Part shown: piece by piece, positions 62,271 to 64,000 of the stretch
Numbering within the stretch: position 1 is the first letter of the stretch
Layout of the letters: each line of letters opens with the position of its first letter
NCBI GenBank assembly: GCA_014208095.1
Contig: JACHMT010000001.1
Coordinates: 2,418,001-2,482,000, forward strand
Direction of reading: 5' to 3'
DNA from: Actinospineispora eucalypti
Lineage (GTDB): Bacteria > Actinomycetota > Actinomycetes > Mycobacteriales > Pseudonocardiaceae
Length of the DNA stretch: 64,000 bases
Made by a program: the position numbers and the translations under genes
Notes under the pieces: generated by a model
The model's input: the letters and a program-made list of their open reading frames with translations, nothing else
What the model was told of the DNA's origin: nothing
The model's database searches: none

Positions 62271-62690
62271 ATGGACATGATGTCCAGCAACGCTGTGCGC
62301 GGCCTGGCGGAGCGGGTCTACCCCGCGCTGGCCGCCGGGGACCGGGACACGCTGACGACCCTGCTCAGCCCCGATTTCCAGGGTCATTTCAGCCCCGGGC
62401 TGCCCGCCCCGATCGGCGGCACCCACGTCGGCCCGCAGGAGTGCATCGAGCGCGGGTGGTGGGCGATCGGAGCGCGGTGGGCGGTCCGCGCCGAGCCGGA
62501 GCGGTGGGTACCCTGCGGGGACGCCGAGCTGCTGGTTCTCGGCACCTACCGGGGTCGGGGGCGGGCCACCGGGAAGGCCTTCGAGGCGCCGTTCGCGCAC
62601 CTCTGGACCGCGCGCGGCGACCGGCTCGGCGAGCTGCGCCAGTTCACCGACACCGCCCTCTGGGTGGCCGCCCTGGAGGAAACCCCGTGA
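62271..62690 (+). CDS. SnoaL-like domain protein
   Basis: 139 aa. Small NTF2/SnoaL fold with RVYPALAAGDRDTLTTLLSPDFQGHFSPGLP, HVGPQECIERGWWAIGARW, VLGTYRGRGRATGKAFEAPFAHLWTARGDRLGELRQFTDT. Such proteins are isomerases, cyclases or hydrolases on hydrophobic compounds. Its stop overlaps the start of the enoyl-CoA hydratase gene by GTGA, so the two probably act together on an acyl-CoA route. Alternative ATGs lie 6 and 9 bp downstream. Substrate unknown. Confidence 0.82.
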   Translation: MDMMSSNAVRGLAERVYPALAAGDRDTLTTLLSPDFQGHFSPGLPAPIGGTHVGPQECIERGWWAIGARWAVRAEPERWVPCGDAELLVLGTYRGRGRATGKAFEAPFAHLWTARGDRLGELRQFTDTALWVAALEETP

Positions 62691-63481
62691 GCGACCGGAC
62701 CGTGCTGGAGATCGCCGACGGGCTGGCGCGGCTGCGGCTCACCCGCCCGGACCGGCGCAACGCGATCGACATGGCGATGGCCGGCGGGATCGCCGAGCGG
62801 ATGGACCAGCTGGTGGCGGCCACCGACGGCGGCGACGTGCGCGCGGTCCTGATCGAGGCCGAAGGCCCGGCGTTCACCGTCGGCGGGGACGTGGACCACC
62901 TGGCCGGCCAGCTGGACCGGCTGTCCGCCGAGCTGGACGACATGATCACCCGCTTCCACGGCGCGCTGGCCCGGCTGGCCGAGCTGCCGGTCCCGGTGGT
63001 CACCGCCGCGCGGGGCGCGGTGGCCGGCGGCGGGTTGGGGCTGTTCTGGTGTGCCGACCTGGCCATCGCCGGCGACGACCTGCGCATCGCCACCGGATTC
63101 GCCCGGCTGGCGCTGTCCGGTGACGGCGGCAGCTCGTGGCACCTGCCGCGGCTGGTGGGGCTGCGCCGGGCGCAGGAGCTGCTGCTCGGCGGCCGGGTGC
63201 TGGACGCCGCCGAGGCGCTGGACTGGGGACTGGTCACCCGCGTGGTGCCGGCCGATGAGCTGGCCACCCACGCGCTGGCGGTGGCCCGCGAGCTGGTCGA
63301 GGGGCCGACCTACGCCTTCGGCCGGATGAAGCGGCTGCTGCGGGAGTCGGGCGGGAACACCTACCGGGAGCAGCTGGAGGCCGAGCGCGCGGCGATCGTG
63401 GACTGCGGCGCGACCTCGGACGGCCGGGAGGGCCTGGCCGCGTTCGCCGAGCGCCGCTCGCCCCGCTTCACCGGGCGGTAG
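62687..63481 (+). CDS. Enoyl-CoA hydratase/isomerase family protein
   Basis: 264 aa. Crotonase fold: LRLTRPDRRNAIDMAMAGGI, oxyanion hole parts PAFTVGGDVDHLA and VTAARGAVAGGGLGLFWCADL, then LALSGDGGSSWHLPRLVGLRRAQELLLGGRVLDAAEALDWGLVTRVV. The GDGGSSW stretch holds only Asp near the active site, as in several crotonases that are isomerases or hydrolases rather than hydratases. Coupled to the SnoaL gene. Confidence 0.88.
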   Translation: MSDRTVLEIADGLARLRLTRPDRRNAIDMAMAGGIAERMDQLVAATDGGDVRAVLIEAEGPAFTVGGDVDHLAGQLDRLSAELDDMITRFHGALARLAELPVPVVTAARGAVAGGGLGLFWCADLAIAGDDLRIATGFARLALSGDGGSSWHLPRLVGLRRAQELLLGGRVLDAAEALDWGLVTRVVPADELATHALAVARELVEGPTYAFGRMKRLLRESGGNTYREQLEAERAAIVDCGATSDGREGLAAFAERRSPRFTGR

Positions 63482-63865
63482 GTCCGAGGCCGCCTGAGCG
63501 CGTGTCACCGGGCATGATCGCTGGCTGTGGCGGTGCAGCCGCGATTTTCGCGGCCCAACCGCCAGCAACGACGATCACCTCCACCCCGGAAACACCACAC
63601 AGCCACTCCGCCGAAGTCACCTGGTGCCGCCCCTGACCCGACCGACGGGTCCAGCGCAGCTAGTGATCAATTCATCCTCACAGACGTTTCCCACTCGTAG
63701 AACGTCTCGCACGATGAGTTGACCATGGAATCGGCACCGGGCCGACCCGGAGTCTCGACCAACGCAACAGGCCGTACTCGAGCTGCGGCCACCCAGCTCC
63801 GCCGTCCGAGCTCTTTGAACCCCGCGGCACCACCGCGCCGCGCAGTGGTGAACCGAACGTGCTGG
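63482..63865. repeat. Convergent intergenic region with palindromic elements
   Basis: 384 bp between the hydratase and the sensor kinase genes, without a gene. It holds copy 3 of the 61-bp element (63516-63576), an inverted repeat GACGTT/AACGTC (63683-63706), and from about 63740 a degraded single arm related to the elements at 7379-7999 and 11690-11775. Confidence 0.7.
63516..63576. repeat. 61-bp palindromic repeat, copy 3
   Basis: Same ends (GATCG...CGATC) and TGGCGGT/AACCGCCA stem as the other two copies. Its inner stem has changed to GCCGCGA/TCGCGGC, still paired. Confidence 0.85.
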
Positions 63866-64000
63866 TCAGCCGCGAGTATGTAACGGGATCTCCAGGCGGG
63901 CGACCAGCCCGCCGCCGTCGCGGGCCGACAGGGTGAGCTGTCCCTGCACGCTGCCCACCAGCTGCGCCACGATCCACAGCCCCAGCCCGGCGGTGCCCCG
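63866..64000 (-). CDS. C-terminal end of a sensor histidine kinase (5' end outside window)
   Basis: Only the last 44 residues are present. They read GTAGLGLWIVAQLVGSV, the G2 box of a HATPase_c domain followed by the conserved helix, then QGQLTLSARDGGGLVARLEIP as the final strand pair and stop. That identifies a histidine-kinase-type ATPase on the minus strand running off the right edge. It could be a two-component sensor or an anti-sigma-like kinase; the rest is not visible. Confidence 0.8.
   Translation of the reverse strand, partial: RGTAGLGLWIVAQLVGSVQGQLTLSARDGGGLVARLEIPLHTRG

Noticed and set aside
1..64000. tRNA, rRNA, insertion sequences, prophage or biosynthetic gene cluster
   Set aside because: No cloverleaf-like segments, transposase, integrase, phage structural genes, polyketide or peptide synthetase modules were seen. 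The mobile signals present are short palindromic repeats only.

Overview
The window is GC-rich actinobacterial chromosome with dense, short-spaced genes. A mycothione reductase, an F420-type LLM oxidoreductase, a MftD-type flavoprotein, a cobaltochelatase-type AAA/VWA protein and many leaderless starts all point to a mycothiol-producing actinomycete, most likely Pseudonocardiales (Amycolatopsis or a relative). That placement is inference from gene content and repeat style; no rRNA or tRNA is present to test it.

Layout, left to right. 1-5.5 kb: the end of an ECF sigma factor gene, then a YheO/DauR-like regulator divergent from a transporter - amidohydrolase - D-amino-acid deaminase - RidA operon, read as D-amino-acid (or N-acyl-D-amino-acid) use. 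5.5-7.4 kb: TetR regulator, short-chain dehydrogenase, HxlR regulator. 7.4-8.0 kb: a 620-bp inverted repeat. 8.0-11.4 kb: GntR regulator divergent from a FAH hydrolase and an extradiol-type dioxygenase, then a membrane protein. 11.8-18.5 kb: a tightly coupled operon mtnA - ABC sugar importer - mtnK with a divergent GntR regulator (methylthioribose or 5-deoxyribose salvage). 18.7-23.4 kb: a Pro/Ser repeat protein, LLM oxidoreductase, DUF3556 membrane protein and a small secreted peptide. 23.5-26.1 kb: rocD - ddaH-like - Lrp (arginine/ornithine use). 26-37 kb: mixed housekeeping and metabolic genes (PucR regulator, YciO, MftD, Wzz-like, ilvA, NagZ-like, hydrolases). 37.4-48 kb: Vsr-like nuclease, cobD, an accessory insert (pRiA4b-type protein, UPF0158 protein and a gene fragment), SURF1, a kinase, ptpA-like phosphatase, MauE/DsbA pair, pabBC and mtr. 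48-58.4 kb: a cobalamin block (GNAT, chelatase, cobO, cobB, cysG) with an M16 peptidase. 58.4-64 kb: P450, small membrane protein, hydrolase, SCO6745-like protein, SnoaL protein, enoyl-CoA hydratase, and the C-terminal end of a sensor kinase at the edge.

The strongest unexplained signal is not a gene. Junctions between converging genes are filled with several distinct families of palindromic repeats: a 61-bp element in three copies with compensating stem changes, a 28-bp element flanking the accessory insert as direct repeats, a 50-bp element at the ends of genes, a 145-bp and a 98-bp palindrome, the 620-bp inverted repeat, and hairpins whose base contains the stop codon of the neighbouring gene. 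Where no palindrome exists, converging genes abut or overlap at their stop codons. No CRISPR array, tRNA, rRNA, transposase or phage gene was seen.
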